From NCBI RefSeq assembly GCF_026340655.1, contig NZ_JAPEOZ010000001.1, forward strand, positions 9,610,001 to 9,674,000: 64,000 bases of DNA, given 5' to 3'. Under the pieces are notes generated by a model that was given only the letters and a program-made list of their open reading frames with translations, searched no databases and was not told the origin of the DNA. Source of the stretch: Streptomyces sp. NBC_01275 (GTDB lineage Bacteria > Actinomycetota > Actinomycetes > Streptomycetales > Streptomycetaceae). The translations under genes and the position numbers were made by a program. Below, in pieces: positions 27,924-36,492 of this stretch. Positions within the stretch are counted from its first letter, which is position 1. Each line of letters starts with the position of its first letter.

Positions 27924-29438
27924 ATGCTCGGATCACTCGGATCGTTGGGATCACTCGGATCGTCAGGATCATCCGGATCGATCGGTTCGGTCGGATCGAA
28001 GAGATCCCGTCGCAAGGTCACCACCTGCCTGGCCGGCCTCGGGCTGCTGCTCACCGGGGCCGCCCTCCAGGTCGGCCCCAGCGCCACGCCCGCTCACGCG
28101 GCCACCCCCCACCGCATCCTGTTCGACGACGGCCACGCCGAGGAGGCCGGAAACGCCGACTGGATCATCTCCACCAGCAAGCCCGACCCGCTGTCCCAGG
28201 ACTCCTCCCCGTCTGCCGAGACGGACTGGACCGGAGCGCTCTCGTCGTGGGGCGTCGCCCTGCAGAAGACCGGCGACTACAGCCTCAAGACCGCCACGAG
28301 CGCCCTCACCTACGGCGGTTCGTCGACAACCGACCTGTCGAACTTCGACACGCTGGTCCTGCCGGAGCCCAACACGCTGTTCACCACCGCCGAGAAGACG
28401 GCGATCATGAACTTCGTGCAGGCCGGCGGCGGTCTGTTCATGATCTCCGACCACACGGGCGCCGACCGCAACAGTGACGGCGAGGACGCGGTCGAGATCC
28501 TCAACGACCTGATGACCAACAACAGCGTCGACTCCACCGACCCGTTCGGCTTCTCCATCGACTCCCTCTCGATCAGCTCCGGGTATCCGGCCGCGATCAG
28601 CGACAGCACCGACCCCGTGCTCCATGGCTCCTTCGGCACCGTCACCAAGAGCCTGATCGCCTCCGGCACCACGGCCACCCTCAAGCCGGCCGACAACTCC
28701 TCGGTCAAGGGCCTGCTGTATCGCAGCGGTTACTCCGGGAACACCGGCGCCTTCTTCGCCACCAGCACCTTCGGCAGCGGCCGCGTCGCCTTCTGGGGCG
28801 ACAGCTCGCCCGTCGACGACGGCACCGGCCAGTCCGGCAACACGCTCTACGACGGCTGGAACGACACCGGCGCCACCAACGCGGCCCTCGCCCTCAACGC
28901 CACCGAGTGGCTCGCCGGGGCCGGCAGCAGCGGCGGCGGGGACGACGGCGGCGGCTCCGGCACCTGCACCGCCTCGCAGCTCCTGGGCAACAACGGCTTC
29001 GAGTCGGGCAGCACCACCTGGAGCGCCAGCAGCGGCGTCATCACCAACTCCAGCAGCCAGTCCGCCCGTACAGGTTCGTACTACGCCTGGCTGGACGGCT
29101 ACGGCAGCGCCACCACGGACACCCTGTCCCAGGCCGTGACCATCCCGTCCGGCTGCACCACCGCCGCCCTGAGCTTCTATCTCCACATCGACACGGCGGA
29201 GACCAGCACCAGCACGGCGTACGACACGCTCAAGGTCCAGGTCCTCAACAGCTCAGGCACCGTCCTGGGCACCCTGGCGACCTACTCCAACCTCAACGCG
29301 GCCAGCGGCTACACCCAGCGCAGCTTCAGCCTCGCGAGCTACGCCGGCCAGACCGTCACCCTCAAGTTCACCGGCACCGAGGGCTCCACTCTGCAGACGT
29401 CCTTCGTCATCGACGACACGGCGCTGAACGTCAGCTGA
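27924..29438 (+). CDS. Secreted protein with GATase-like and C-terminal beta-sandwich domains
   Basis: 504 residues. The N-terminal 24 residues are Gly/Ser repeats (from a 9-bp tandem repeat) preceding [24 protein letters not shown], a signal peptide with cleavage after AHA near 60. The next 300 residues ([67 protein letters not shown]) look like a type 1 glutamine-amidotransferase-like fold seen in secreted actinobacterial proteins. After a Gly/Asp linker comes a C-terminal jelly-roll, probably carbohydrate-binding ([14 protein letters not shown] ending [11 protein letters not shown]). GGAGG precedes ATG 27924. Enzyme activity unknown. Confidence 0.72.
   Translation: MLGSLGSLGSLGSSGSSGSIGSVGSKRSRRKVTTCLAGLGLLLTGAALQVGPSATPAHAATPHRILFDDGHAEEAGNADWIISTSKPDPLSQDSSPSAETDWTGALSSWGVALQKTGDYSLKTATSALTYGGSSTTDLSNFDTLVLPEPNTLFTTAEKTAIMNFVQAGGGLFMISDHTGADRNSDGEDAVEILNDLMTNNSVDSTDPFGFSIDSLSISSGYPAAISDSTDPVLHGSFGTVTKSLIASGTTATLKPADNSSVKGLLYRSGYSGNTGAFFATSTFGSGRVAFWGDSSPVDDGTGQSGNTLYDGWNDTGATNAALALNATEWLAGAGSSGGGDDGGGSGTCTASQLLGNNGFESGSTTWSASSGVITNSSSQSARTGSYYAWLDGYGSATTDTLSQAVTIPSGCTTAALSFYLHIDTAETSTSTAYDTLKVQVLNSSGTVLGTLATYSNLNAASGYTQRSFSLASYAGQTVTLKFTGTEGSTLQTSFVIDDTALNVS
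27930..27998. repeat. 9-bp GGATCACTC-type tandem repeat in signal peptide region
   Basis: Seven to eight degenerate 9-bp units encode [17 protein letters not shown] immediately before the charged part of the signal peptide. Confidence 0.85.
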
Positions 29439-29444
29439 CGGCAC

Positions 29445-29480
29445 ACCGGTTGGGCCGCCCTACCCGGCGGCCCAACCGGT
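29445..29480. terminator. Strong hairpin terminator
   Basis: A perfect 15-bp stem (ACCGGTTGGGCCGCC with GGCGGCCCAACCGGT) and 6-base loop starting 7 bp after the secreted-protein stop. It can also face the convergent SPW-protein transcript. Confidence 0.85.
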
Positions 29481-29647
29481 CCGACCCCAACTCGCGCCCT
29501 TTGAGCCGCCGTTCGACCGTGTCGTCGGCGGCGGTCAGCAGCACCCGGACGAGCCGCACGTCGTCGTCGCCGGCCGACCCGCGCCCGCGGGTCGGCCCGG
29601 CCGCCTTTCCGGCCTGGGTCCTGCCGGGATCCCGGTGTCGGAGTGCG

Positions 29648-30088
29648 TCACGGCTTCGGGGTGCTCCTCGCCGCCGTGAAGGCGCACATCATCCCCAGTA
29701 TCAGGGCGAGCGCGCCGATGATGATGTTGTTCACGGCGACACCGGCGTCCGGGCTGCTGCCGACCACCCACGGCGCGACGATCATCCAGATGCCCAGCGC
29801 GCACATGGCCCAGCTGAGGCCGTACATGCGGGCCGGAGCCGCGGTGAACCCGAGAGCCAGCAGACCGATCGCGATGCCGACGACCAGGTTGTGGGTGCCG
29901 AGGTCGGGCTGGCTGGTGGTGTAGTGGAGTATCCACGGGGACACGGCGCAGTACAGACCGAGCAGGAACACCGGTCCGTCGACGAGCGCCACGTCGCGAC
30001 CACCGAGCATGCGGTCGTAGCGCGCCCGCATCTCGGATACATCGGGGTGGGTCGATATGTCACTTCTGCTGGGCGAGACGTTGGCCAT
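29648..30088 (-). CDS. SPW-repeat membrane protein
   Basis: 146 residues with four hydrophobic helices and two SPW-type repeats, AVSPWILHY and VAPWVVG, each followed by a helix pair. SPW-repeat proteins are small bacterial membrane proteins of unknown function. The N-terminal 40 residues are soluble (MRARYDRMLGGRDVALVDG). Ribosome site AAAGGAGA is well placed before ATG 30088. It lies downstream of the anti-sigma gene on the same strand with a 139-bp gap, so it may have its own promoter. Confidence 0.83.
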   Translation of the reverse strand: MANVSPSRSDISTHPDVSEMRARYDRMLGGRDVALVDGPVFLLGLYCAVSPWILHYTTSQPDLGTHNLVVGIAIGLLALGFTAAPARMYGLSWAMCALGIWMIVAPWVVGSSPDAGVAVNNIIIGALALILGMMCAFTAARSTPKP

Positions 30089-30227
30089 GACTCGTCTCCT
30101 TTGAGTCGCATGCCTGACCGCGTCTGGTGCGGTGTGCGGTAAGCGCCGCGCAGTGCCATTCTGCGCTTATTTACCCTTTATGTGTAGAGCTCGGAGGGAA
30201 TATCGGGCCGCGGCCGTCCAGGCCCCG

Positions 30228-31001
30228 TCAGGCGGGCAGGGACAACAGCGCGACCGGCTCCGAGGTCGGCGCACTCGAGCCGCCCGCCGGTTCCAGGGTG
30301 ACGCCCACGCCCGACGCCCCGTCCACGGCGCCCCGCAGCAGCACCGCCTGACGCGCCCGGTGAGGGGCCATCAGCCCGGCGTCGCGCAGGACGCCCCGGT
30401 CGTCGAACCACAGCTGGTAGACCTTGCCGCCCGGCGGCTCGGCCATCCCGACGGCCAGGAACACGGCCCGGTCGAGACGCGCCGACACGACGACCGTGCC
30501 CGTGCCCCCGTCCGACAACCGGACGGTGCGCGAGCGGGCGTCCGACGCGGCGAGGACCGCGGCCACCTCGTCCGCCTCGCGCTGGGACCGGCCCGCCTCG
30601 GTCCGGGCGTCCGCGGCGCGCTGGTACTGCCACACCGCCGTGCCGCCCAGCGCCGCCGCGGCGAGGCAGGCGGCCAGCGCCCACCGGGACAGCCGCCGCC
30701 CGCGCCGCGCCGCGCGGTGCGTGCGGTGCGGGCGGGTCCCCGGCGGAGGGACCGGCGGTGCGGGCGGGTCCTGCTGGACGTCCGCGACGTGCCCGAGCAC
30801 CCGTACCCGCAGCACGGGCCGGGGCGGCACGGCCGCGGCCGTCGCCAGCCGGGCGGCGGTCGCCGCGAACTCCGCGATCTCCCGCGCGCAGGCCTCGCAC
30901 TCCCCGAGATGCCGTTCGAAGGCCGCGCGTTCGTCGTCGGGCAGGGCGTGCAGGGCGTACGCGCCCGTCAACGTGTGGAGATCCGCGGCGAGCTCTTTCA
31001 C
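30228..31001 (-). CDS. Anti-sigma factor, RskA-like (anti-sigma-K)
   Basis: 257 residues. The N-terminal anti-sigma domain has HALPDDERAAFERHLGECEACAREI, with the HxxxCxxC zinc-type motif. A Pro-rich and Arg-rich stretch is followed by a single transmembrane helix (WALAACLAAAALGGTAVW, about residues 107-125) and an extracytoplasmic RskA C-terminal domain (VYQLWFDDRGVLRDAGL). It should hold the upstream ECF sigma factor inactive at the membrane until released by a signal. GTG start at 31001 with GAAGGATC ribosome site; the frame does not support an ATG start. It follows the sigma gene by 168 bp. Confidence 0.88.
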   Translation of the reverse strand: MKELAADLHTLTGAYALHALPDDERAAFERHLGECEACAREIAEFAATAARLATAAAVPPRPVLRVRVLGHVADVQQDPPAPPVPPPGTRPHRTHRAARRGRRLSRWALAACLAAAALGGTAVWQYQRAADARTEAGRSQREADEVAAVLAASDARSRTVRLSDGGTGTVVVSARLDRAVFLAVGMAEPPGGKVYQLWFDDRGVLRDAGLMAPHRARQAVLLRGAVDGASGVGVTLEPAGGSSAPTSEPVALLSLPA

Positions 31002-31169
31002 GAGGGGATCCTTCGAGGTGTGCGACGTGGGGCGAGGCGTGTGACGTGTTACGGGCGTAATCCGGTGCGGGAGGCGCGGCGGATTGGTCTGAGGGCGGAT
31101 CGTTTTGAGAAGGGGCAGGGCTCCGGCGCTTCAGCAGGCCGCGTCAGCCTTCCGCGTACGTCGTCCTCT

Positions 31170-31850
31170 TCAGCCGCCCTCTTCGGCCTCCGCTTCTGCT
31201 TCTGCTTCAGCCTCCGCCTCTGCTTCCGCCTCAGGCCTCAGACGGCCGCGCAGTCGCCGCATGCCGCGTCGGGCGTGACTCTTCACCGTCCCGAGGGGCC
31301 AGCCGGTGCGCTCCGCGATCTGCGTCTGGGTCAGGTCCTCGAAGAAGGCCAGCCGCAGCACCCGTTGCTGCGGCCGGGGGAGCCGGGCGAGTTCGCCGCG
31401 GAGCAGGACGCGGTCGAGGGCGGCCTCGGGACGGCCGCGGTCGGGGTCGGTGAGGGCGAGCGCGGCTGCGGCCGACGCGACGAGGTGGCGGCGCCGGGCG
31501 CGGGCGGCCAGGGCGTCGGCGACCTTGCGCCGGGTGATGCCCACGATCCAGCCGCCGAGGGCGCCGCGTTCGGGCCGGTAGCCCGCACGACCGTGCCACA
31601 CGCCGAGGAACACCTGCTGGGTGACGTCCTCGGCCTCCTTCGCGTCTCCCAGGGAGTGCAGGGCCAGCGCGTGCACCAGCGCGGACCAGCGGCGGTACGC
31701 GGCGGACAGACAGGCCTCGTCCCCGGCGACCAGCCCCCGGGAGAGCTCCTCGTCCGTGAGCGACCCCTCCGCGCGAGTGTGCGAATCCCGGGCCGGGGCG
31801 CGGCCGGGGGCGGCCGCGGGCGGGGTCACGGCGGTCGACTGCGGGCGCAT
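31170..31850 (-). CDS. ECF RNA polymerase sigma factor, SigK-like
   Basis: 226 residues. Region 2: YRRWSALVHALALHSLGDAKEAEDVTQQVFLGVWHG, where the AEDVTQQVF helix is typical of -10 recognition. Region 4: LPRPQQRVLRLAFFEDLTQTQIAERTGWPLGTVKSHARRGMRRLR, a helix-turn-helix for the -35. The C-terminus ends in an (EA)n tail from a tandem repeat. Paired with the RskA-like anti-sigma factor. ATG 31850 is preceded by GTGAGGAG and, 23 bp upstream, an 18-bp palindrome. Divergent from the MerR gene, so light or oxidative stress input by the neighbouring proteins is possible, as is independence. Confidence 0.92.
   Translation of the reverse strand: MRPQSTAVTPPAAAPGRAPARDSHTRAEGSLTDEELSRGLVAGDEACLSAAYRRWSALVHALALHSLGDAKEAEDVTQQVFLGVWHGRAGYRPERGALGGWIVGITRRKVADALAARARRRHLVASAAAALALTDPDRGRPEAALDRVLLRGELARLPRPQQRVLRLAFFEDLTQTQIAERTGWPLGTVKSHARRGMRRLRGRLRPEAEAEAEAEAEAEAEAEEGG
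31172..31238. repeat. 6-bp repeat encoding an EA tail
   Basis: Repeats of GCTTCT/GCCTCC hexamers on the plus strand encode about nine Glu-Ala pairs at the sigma factor C-terminus; likely a slippage-prone tract. Confidence 0.85.
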
Positions 31851-31872
31851 GACGACGGCTCCTCACGTCGTA

Positions 31873-31890
31873 CGGCCTGCGCGCAGGCCG
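31873..31890. promoter_or_regulatory. 18-bp perfect palindrome upstream of the ECF sigma gene
   Basis: CGGCCTGCGCGCAGGCCG, 23 bp before the sigma factor ATG on the minus strand and 113 bp before the MerR ATG. A possible operator or 5' UTR hairpin. Confidence 0.4.
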
Positions 31891-31990
31891 GTGCGGGACG
31901 TCCTCCGGGGAGGTGAACCCCGGCGGACTCATCCTGCGAGCCGCGCCGTCGACGCCTCAACACGCGTCGTTTCTGCGTCGTTGTGCGCCG

Positions 31991-31996
31991 TACGGT
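31991..31996 (+). promoter_or_regulatory. Leaderless-type -10 element of the MerR gene
   Basis: TACGGT (TAnnnT pattern) followed by exactly six bases and ATG 32003, with no ribosome site. It sits in the centre of an inverted repeat GCGCCG-N6-CGGCGC (31985-32002), which could be the binding site of the MerR protein itself. Confidence 0.5.
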
Positions 31997-32002
31997 CGGC
32001 GC

Positions 32003-32971
32003 ATGAGCGAGTCACCGAGCCCCGACGACACCGGCCTGACGACCGGGGCCCTGGCCCGACGGCTGGGCGTCGCGCCCACCACCCTGCGGTCCTGGGACCG
32101 CCGCTACGGCATCGGGCCCGCCGTCCGCGCGGACGGGCGGCACCGGCGCTGGCGGCCGGGCGACGTGGCGGTACTGGAGACGATGTGCCGGCTGACCTCG
32201 TCCGGCGTGCCGCCCGCCGAAGCGGCCCGCGCGGCGCGGGCGGGCGCCTCTCACCCCGCGGCGGAAGCGGTGGGCGCCGTGCGCGAAGGGTCCCGTGCGG
32301 CCGGGGCGCTCCCGCTGGGCGGCGACGTGCGTCAGGAGTGCCGGGGCCTGGCCCGGGCCGCCGTACGACTGGACGCGCCGGCCGTCGCGGAGCAGCTGGC
32401 CGGGGCCGTCGAACGGCATGGACTGACCGTCGCCTGGCAGGAGGTGATGGCGCCGACGCTGCATGCGGTGGGACGCAGGTGGACCTCTTCCGGCGACCGT
32501 TACGTGGAGGTCGAACACCTGCTGTCCTGGCACGTCTCCACCACCCTGCGCCGCGCCACCCGAGCCGCGGTGCCGGGGGACGCGGCGGGCGGGCCGGGAC
32601 CCGTGGTGCTGGCCTGTGTGCCGGGCGAGCAGCACACCCTGCCGCTGGAGGCGCTGAACGCGGGACTCGGCCAACGCGACGTCCCCACGCGGATGTTCGG
32701 CGCGGCCGTGCCCGCCGAGGCGCTGACCGCGGCCGTCCAGCGGCTGGGCCCCGTCGCCGTCGTCCTGTGGGCCCAGGCGCGCTCCACCGCGAGCCTCGCC
32801 CTCGCCCGGCACGTCGCCGACGCCCGCTGGGGCGTCAGCGGCGCCCGGCGCACCCCGGCCGTGCTCCTCGGCGGCCCCGGCTGGACCGGCCGCCCCGCAC
32901 CGGGCCTGCCCCGCCCGACGGGCCTGGGCGACGCCCTGGAAACCCTGTCCGGGGTGTACGACGCCTCGTGA
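32003..32971 (+). CDS. MerR-family regulator with CarH/LitR-type cobalamin-binding motifs
   Basis: 322 residues. N-terminal winged helix: TTGALARRLGVAPTTLRSWDRRYGIGPAVRADGRHRRW. The C-terminal half resembles the four-helix bundle plus B12-binding domain of light-sensing CarH/LitR: Trp160, then Glu171-His172 (W-x10-EH here; W-x9-EH in the CarH I recall), and GEQH with His211 in the place of the lower cobalt ligand (GERH in CarH). The protein is therefore a candidate adenosylcobalamin-dependent photoreceptor repressor. This fits its position: convergent with a photolyase gene 7 bp away and divergent from an ECF sigma factor. Probably leaderless. Confidence 0.8.
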   Translation: MSESPSPDDTGLTTGALARRLGVAPTTLRSWDRRYGIGPAVRADGRHRRWRPGDVAVLETMCRLTSSGVPPAEAARAARAGASHPAAEAVGAVREGSRAAGALPLGGDVRQECRGLARAAVRLDAPAVAEQLAGAVERHGLTVAWQEVMAPTLHAVGRRWTSSGDRYVEVEHLLSWHVSTTLRRATRAAVPGDAAGGPGPVVLACVPGEQHTLPLEALNAGLGQRDVPTRMFGAAVPAEALTAAVQRLGPVAVVLWAQARSTASLALARHVADARWGVSGARRTPAVLLGGPGWTGRPAPGLPRPTGLGDALETLSGVYDAS

Positions 32972-32978
32972 GACACGC

Positions 32979-34352
32979 TCAGTCGCGTCCGCGTGCCCGC
33001 CTGAAACGGGCGAGCCCGTCGGAGAGTTCGAGGAGAGGGTCCGGGTAGTCGAGCGCGGCCCGCTCCAACCCCCGCAGTCTCCACGGCTCGTGCACCGCCG
33101 GTCCCGTCACGTCCGCCAACTCGGGTACCCAGCGCCGTACATACGCCCCCTCCGGGTCGTAACGCCTGCCCTGGGTCACGGGGTTGAGGACCCGGTTGGG
33201 CCGGGAGTCGGTGCCCGTGCCGGCCATCCACTGCCAGTTGAGCTGGTTGTTGGCCACGTCGCCGTCGACCAGCAGCTCCAGGAAGTGCCGGGCGCCGATC
33301 CGCCAGTCGACGTACAGCGTCTTGGCGAGGAAGCTCGCGGTCAGCAGCCGCCCTCGGTTGTGCATCCAGCCCTCGTGGCGCAGCTGCCGCATCGCCGCGT
33401 CCACGACCGGGTATCCGGTACGGCCCTGTCGCCACGCCTCGATGTCCTCCGCGGCCGTGCGCTCCGTACGCGGGCGGTCGTGCTTGGTGCGGTAGTCGGC
33501 GTGCGCCGCCGCGGGCCGGGCGGCCAGCACCTGACGGTGGAAGTCGCGCCAGGCGAGCTGCCGCACGAACGCCTCGGCGCCCGGTCCGCCCGTCGCGCGC
33601 GCCCGGTGCACGACCTCGACGGGGGAGAGGGTGCCGAAGTGCAGATGCGGCGAGAGCCGGGAGGTCGCGTCGCCGGCCAGGTCGTCGTGCCCCTCCTCGT
33701 ACGCGGTGACGCCCGAGCGCAGCCATGAGGCGAGCCGGCCACGGCCCTCCGTCTCGCCGCCCGGGGCCAGGCCCGGCGACAGACCGGCCAGGCCCTTGCG
33801 CGAGGGCGGCTCCTGCGAGCCGACGCCGTCCGGCACCCGGACGGACCGGGGCGCGCCGAGCGCGTCGCGCACCCGCTGCTGGGACCAGTGCCGGAAGTAC
33901 GGCGTGAAGACCGCGAAGTGGTCCGAGGAGGCCGGAGTCAGCACGCCGGGATCCACGACGGTCGTCACGGTGTCGTGCACGTGCAGTCGCACGCCCTCCG
34001 CCTCCAGGGCGCGCCGCAGCCGCTCCTCGCGGCGCTGTGCGTACGCGCTCACGTCGGCGGCCAGGTGGACCTCGTCGGCGTCCGCCTGGGCCGCCGCCCG
34101 GCACACCTCCTCCACCAGGTCCCCGGAGCGCACCACGAGCCGCCCGCCGCGCTCCCGCAGACCCGCGTCGAGATCGCCCAGGCAGTCGGCGAGGAACGCC
34201 AGCCGGTTGGGCGCGGCGAACCCGGCGCCGGCCACGGCCCGGTCCCGCACGAACAACGGGACCACCTGCCGCGATCCGTCGAGGGCCGCGCACAGCGGCG
34301 GATGGTCGTGCAGCCGCAGGTCGGAGGTGAACAGGACGACCGAGACGTTCAT
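32979..34352 (-). CDS. phr: DNA photolyase / cryptochrome family
   Basis: 457 residues. N-terminal antenna-binding alpha/beta domain starts VSVVLFTSDLRLHDHPPLCAAL. C-terminal FAD domain: RLSPHLHFGTLSPVEVVH, FVRQLAWRDFHRQVL, GYPVVDAAMRQLRHEGWMHN, RHFLELLVDGDVANNQLNWQW and TGTDSRPNRVLNP, the CPD class I photolyase signatures including Trp residues of the electron-transfer and lesion-binding region. It should repair UV pyrimidine dimers using light. Neighbours suggest light control through the CarH-like MerR protein. Start ATG 34352. It is downstream of the SDR gene with a 144-bp gap containing short repeats. Confidence 0.93.
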   Translation of the reverse strand: MNVSVVLFTSDLRLHDHPPLCAALDGSRQVVPLFVRDRAVAGAGFAAPNRLAFLADCLGDLDAGLRERGGRLVVRSGDLVEEVCRAAAQADADEVHLAADVSAYAQRREERLRRALEAEGVRLHVHDTVTTVVDPGVLTPASSDHFAVFTPYFRHWSQQRVRDALGAPRSVRVPDGVGSQEPPSRKGLAGLSPGLAPGGETEGRGRLASWLRSGVTAYEEGHDDLAGDATSRLSPHLHFGTLSPVEVVHRARATGGPGAEAFVRQLAWRDFHRQVLAARPAAAHADYRTKHDRPRTERTAAEDIEAWRQGRTGYPVVDAAMRQLRHEGWMHNRGRLLTASFLAKTLYVDWRIGARHFLELLVDGDVANNQLNWQWMAGTGTDSRPNRVLNPVTQGRRYDPEGAYVRRWVPELADVTGPAVHEPWRLRGLERAALDYPDPLLELSDGLARFRRARGRD

Positions 34353-34437
34353 GGGCGGGCTCCGGGGACAGAGGGGGCGGGACAGGGGGTGGGGTCGGAC
34401 CGAGTGCTGCTTCCGGTCGACGACGCCCCGCGGATGC

Positions 34438-34477
34438 GCCTCCAGGGGATGCGCCTTCTGCGGATGCGCCGCCCGGA
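34438..34477. repeat. Short GGATGCGCC repeats between photolyase and SDR genes
   Basis: Three degenerate copies of a 14-bp unit carrying GGATGCGCC lie in the 144-bp gap. No gene is evident. Confidence 0.75.
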
Positions 34478-34496
34478 GAGCGGTCCCGGCCGTCCC

Positions 34497-36044
34497 TCAA
34501 GGAGCCTCAGCCCGCTCCCCCGTACGGGCCGCCGCGTCCGACCTCGCCGCCCGGGCGATGTTGCGGGCCATACCGCCGAACACGACGGCGTGGAAGGGCG
34601 AGACGCTCCACCAGTAGGCGTGGCCGAGCAGCCCGCGCGGATGGAACAGGGCGCGCTGTCGGAAGCGGGTGCGCCCGGCGTCGTCCGTCTCCGCGTACAT
34701 CTCCAGCCAGGCCAGACCCGGCAGCCGCATCTCCGCCCGCAGCCGCAGCAGACGCCCCGGTTCGATCTCCTCGACCCGCCAGAAGTCCAGCGAGTCTCCC
34801 ACCCGCAGCCGGTCCGGGTCCCGTCGGCCCCGGCGCAGGCCCACCCCGCCCGCCAGCCGGTCCAGCCACCCCCGTACGGCCCAGGCGAGCGGGAGGGAGT
34901 ACCAGCCGTTGTCCCCGCCGATGCCCTCGATCACCCGCCACAGCGACGTGCGCGGGGCGTCGACGTACAGCTCGCGGTGGTCGGTGTAGAGGCTGCCGCC
35001 GGCCCAGTCGGGGTCGGTGGGCAGCGGGTCGCTGGGCGCCCCGGGCAGCGAGGCGGACGACCAGCGGGTGGTGACCTTGGCGTCGCGCACCCGTTGCAGG
35101 GCGAGCCGGACCGCCTCGTCGAAGCCGACCGGATGGCCGGGCGGGTCCGGCGCGTACCGCGCGATGTCGTGCTCGTGGCAGACCACCTCGTGCCGCAGCG
35201 ACTCGGTGAGCGGCCGTGCGATCGACGCGGGGACGGGCGTCACCAGTCCCACCCAGCGGCTGGACAGCCCCGGCGACAGCACCGGCACGGGCAGGATGAG
35301 CCGGCGCGGCAGCCCCGCGACGGCGGCGTAACGGATCATCATCTCGCGGTACGTCAGGACGTCCGGGCCGCCGATGTCGAAGGCCCGGTTGACGTCGTCC
35401 GGCATCAGGGCCCCGCCGACGAGGGCGCGCAGCACGTCCCGGACCGCGACGGGCTGGATCCGGGTGCGCACCCAGCTCGGGGTGACCATCACGGGCAGGC
35501 GCTCGGTGAGATAGCGCAGCATCTCGAAGGAGGCCGAGCCGGAGCCGATGACGACCGCCGCCCGCAGTACGGCCGTGGGCACGCCGGAGCCCAGCAGGAT
35601 GCGCCCGACCTCGGCCCGCGAGCGCAGATGCGGCGACAGCTCCCGCTCCGGCACGCCGTCCGGGGTGAGTCCGCCCAGGTAGACGAGGCGGCGCACGCCC
35701 GCGGCCCGCGCCTGCTCCCCGAAGATCCGCGCGGCCCGCCGGTCGGTCTCCTCGAAGTCCTTGCCGGTGCCCAGTGCGTGCACCAGGTAGTAGGCGACCT
35801 CGACGCCCCGCAGCGCCGCCGCGACGGAGGCCGCGTCCATGACGTCCCCGCGCACGACCTCGACCTCGCCGGCCCAGGGGTGGTCGCGCAGCCGGTCCGG
35901 GGAGCGGGCCAGACAGCGCACCCGCAGGCCCGCGGCCAGCAGCTCCGGCACGAGCCGGCCGCCGATGTATCCGGTGGCGCCGGTCACCAGGCACAGCGGT
36001 CCGGGCGGTCCCGGTGGTCCGGCGCCGCGGTCGTCTGCCGTCAT
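34497..36044 (-). CDS. SDR-family NAD(P)-binding protein with DUF2867 domain
   Basis: 515 residues. N-terminal NmrA/SDR-like Rossmann domain: LCLVTGATGYIGGRLVPELLAAG, then VEVVRGDVMD, YYLVHALGTGKDFEETDRRAA and RLVYLGGL. The C-terminal 190 residues (DHRELYVDAPRTSLWRVIEGIGG, GDSLDFWRVEEIEPGRLLRLRAEM, RQRALFHPRGLLGHAYWWSVSPFH) form the DUF2867 polyketide-cyclase-like fold. Homologues commonly sit beside photolyase and CarH-type genes in actinobacteria, as I recall, and may act in membrane or carotenoid-like lipid metabolism; the reaction is unknown. Start ATG 36044 after GAGGAC. Probably co-regulated with the photolyase. Confidence 0.85.
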   Translation of the reverse strand: MTADDRGAGPPGPPGPLCLVTGATGYIGGRLVPELLAAGLRVRCLARSPDRLRDHPWAGEVEVVRGDVMDAASVAAALRGVEVAYYLVHALGTGKDFEETDRRAARIFGEQARAAGVRRLVYLGGLTPDGVPERELSPHLRSRAEVGRILLGSGVPTAVLRAAVVIGSGSASFEMLRYLTERLPVMVTPSWVRTRIQPVAVRDVLRALVGGALMPDDVNRAFDIGGPDVLTYREMMIRYAAVAGLPRRLILPVPVLSPGLSSRWVGLVTPVPASIARPLTESLRHEVVCHEHDIARYAPDPPGHPVGFDEAVRLALQRVRDAKVTTRWSSASLPGAPSDPLPTDPDWAGGSLYTDHRELYVDAPRTSLWRVIEGIGGDNGWYSLPLAWAVRGWLDRLAGGVGLRRGRRDPDRLRVGDSLDFWRVEEIEPGRLLRLRAEMRLPGLAWLEMYAETDDAGRTRFRQRALFHPRGLLGHAYWWSVSPFHAVVFGGMARNIARAARSDAAARTGERAEAP

Positions 36045-36253
36045 GAGTCCTCGGTCCTTCGCGTCGGTGCCCCCGGGTTCCCCCTGTTGATCGCTTCCAC
36101 CCGGAGCACGGTCGCGGATGCGCCGATCGGGGCATCGCCCTCGATCGGGCGAGCAGGGGGTGCGAGGGGTGCGCGATGTGCGGGGAGTGCCCGCGCCCAT
36201 CCGGGGCAGACGTACCGTAGAAGAGGATTTCCGAGGTGGAGGTGTCGGCTCCC

Positions 36254-36421
36254 ATGCGTACGACGGTGTTGGAGCGGTTTCCGGCGGGGTCTCCGCGTGG
36301 ATCGTGGCCGGCGGAGGAGTACGCGGCCCGGCGTCGGGCCGAGGGACAGCCCGCGACCGTGGTCATGGACCTGCACTCGGACGCCTTCCTCGTCGTGGTC
36401 CCCGCCGGGGACGAGGACTGA
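36254..36421 (+). CDS. Small conserved actinobacterial protein
   Basis: 55 residues: MRTTVLERFPAGSPRGSWPAEEY..., followed by RRRAEGQPATVVMDLHSDAFLVVV. I recognise similar short proteins in Streptomyces, always with the FPAG..RGSWPAEE and TVVMDL..DAFLVV blocks, but no function is known. The ATG at 36254 has a GGAGGTG ribosome site about 10 bases upstream; a GTG at 36236 in the same frame would place that site inside the coding sequence, so I reject it. Divergent from the SDR gene. Confidence 0.7.
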   Translation: MRTTVLERFPAGSPRGSWPAEEYAARRRAEGQPATVVMDLHSDAFLVVVPAGDED

Positions 36422-36448
36422 CGGCGCTGACGGCACCGCCCGCCCCCG

Positions 36449-36492
36449 GATCAGGCTTCGGCGCTCAGCAGATCAGGCTTCGGCGTTCAGCG
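36449..36492. repeat. 22-bp tandem duplication of the LysR gene 3' end
   Basis: Two adjacent 22-bp copies, GATCAGGCTTCGGCGCTCAGCA and its near twin (20 of 22 identical); the second contains the last LysR codons and stop, the first is outside the gene. A slippage-type duplication. Confidence 0.9.

Noticed and set aside
36236..36253. GTG start for the small protein at 36254
   Set aside because: It would put the only ribosome site inside the coding sequence; the ATG is better placed.
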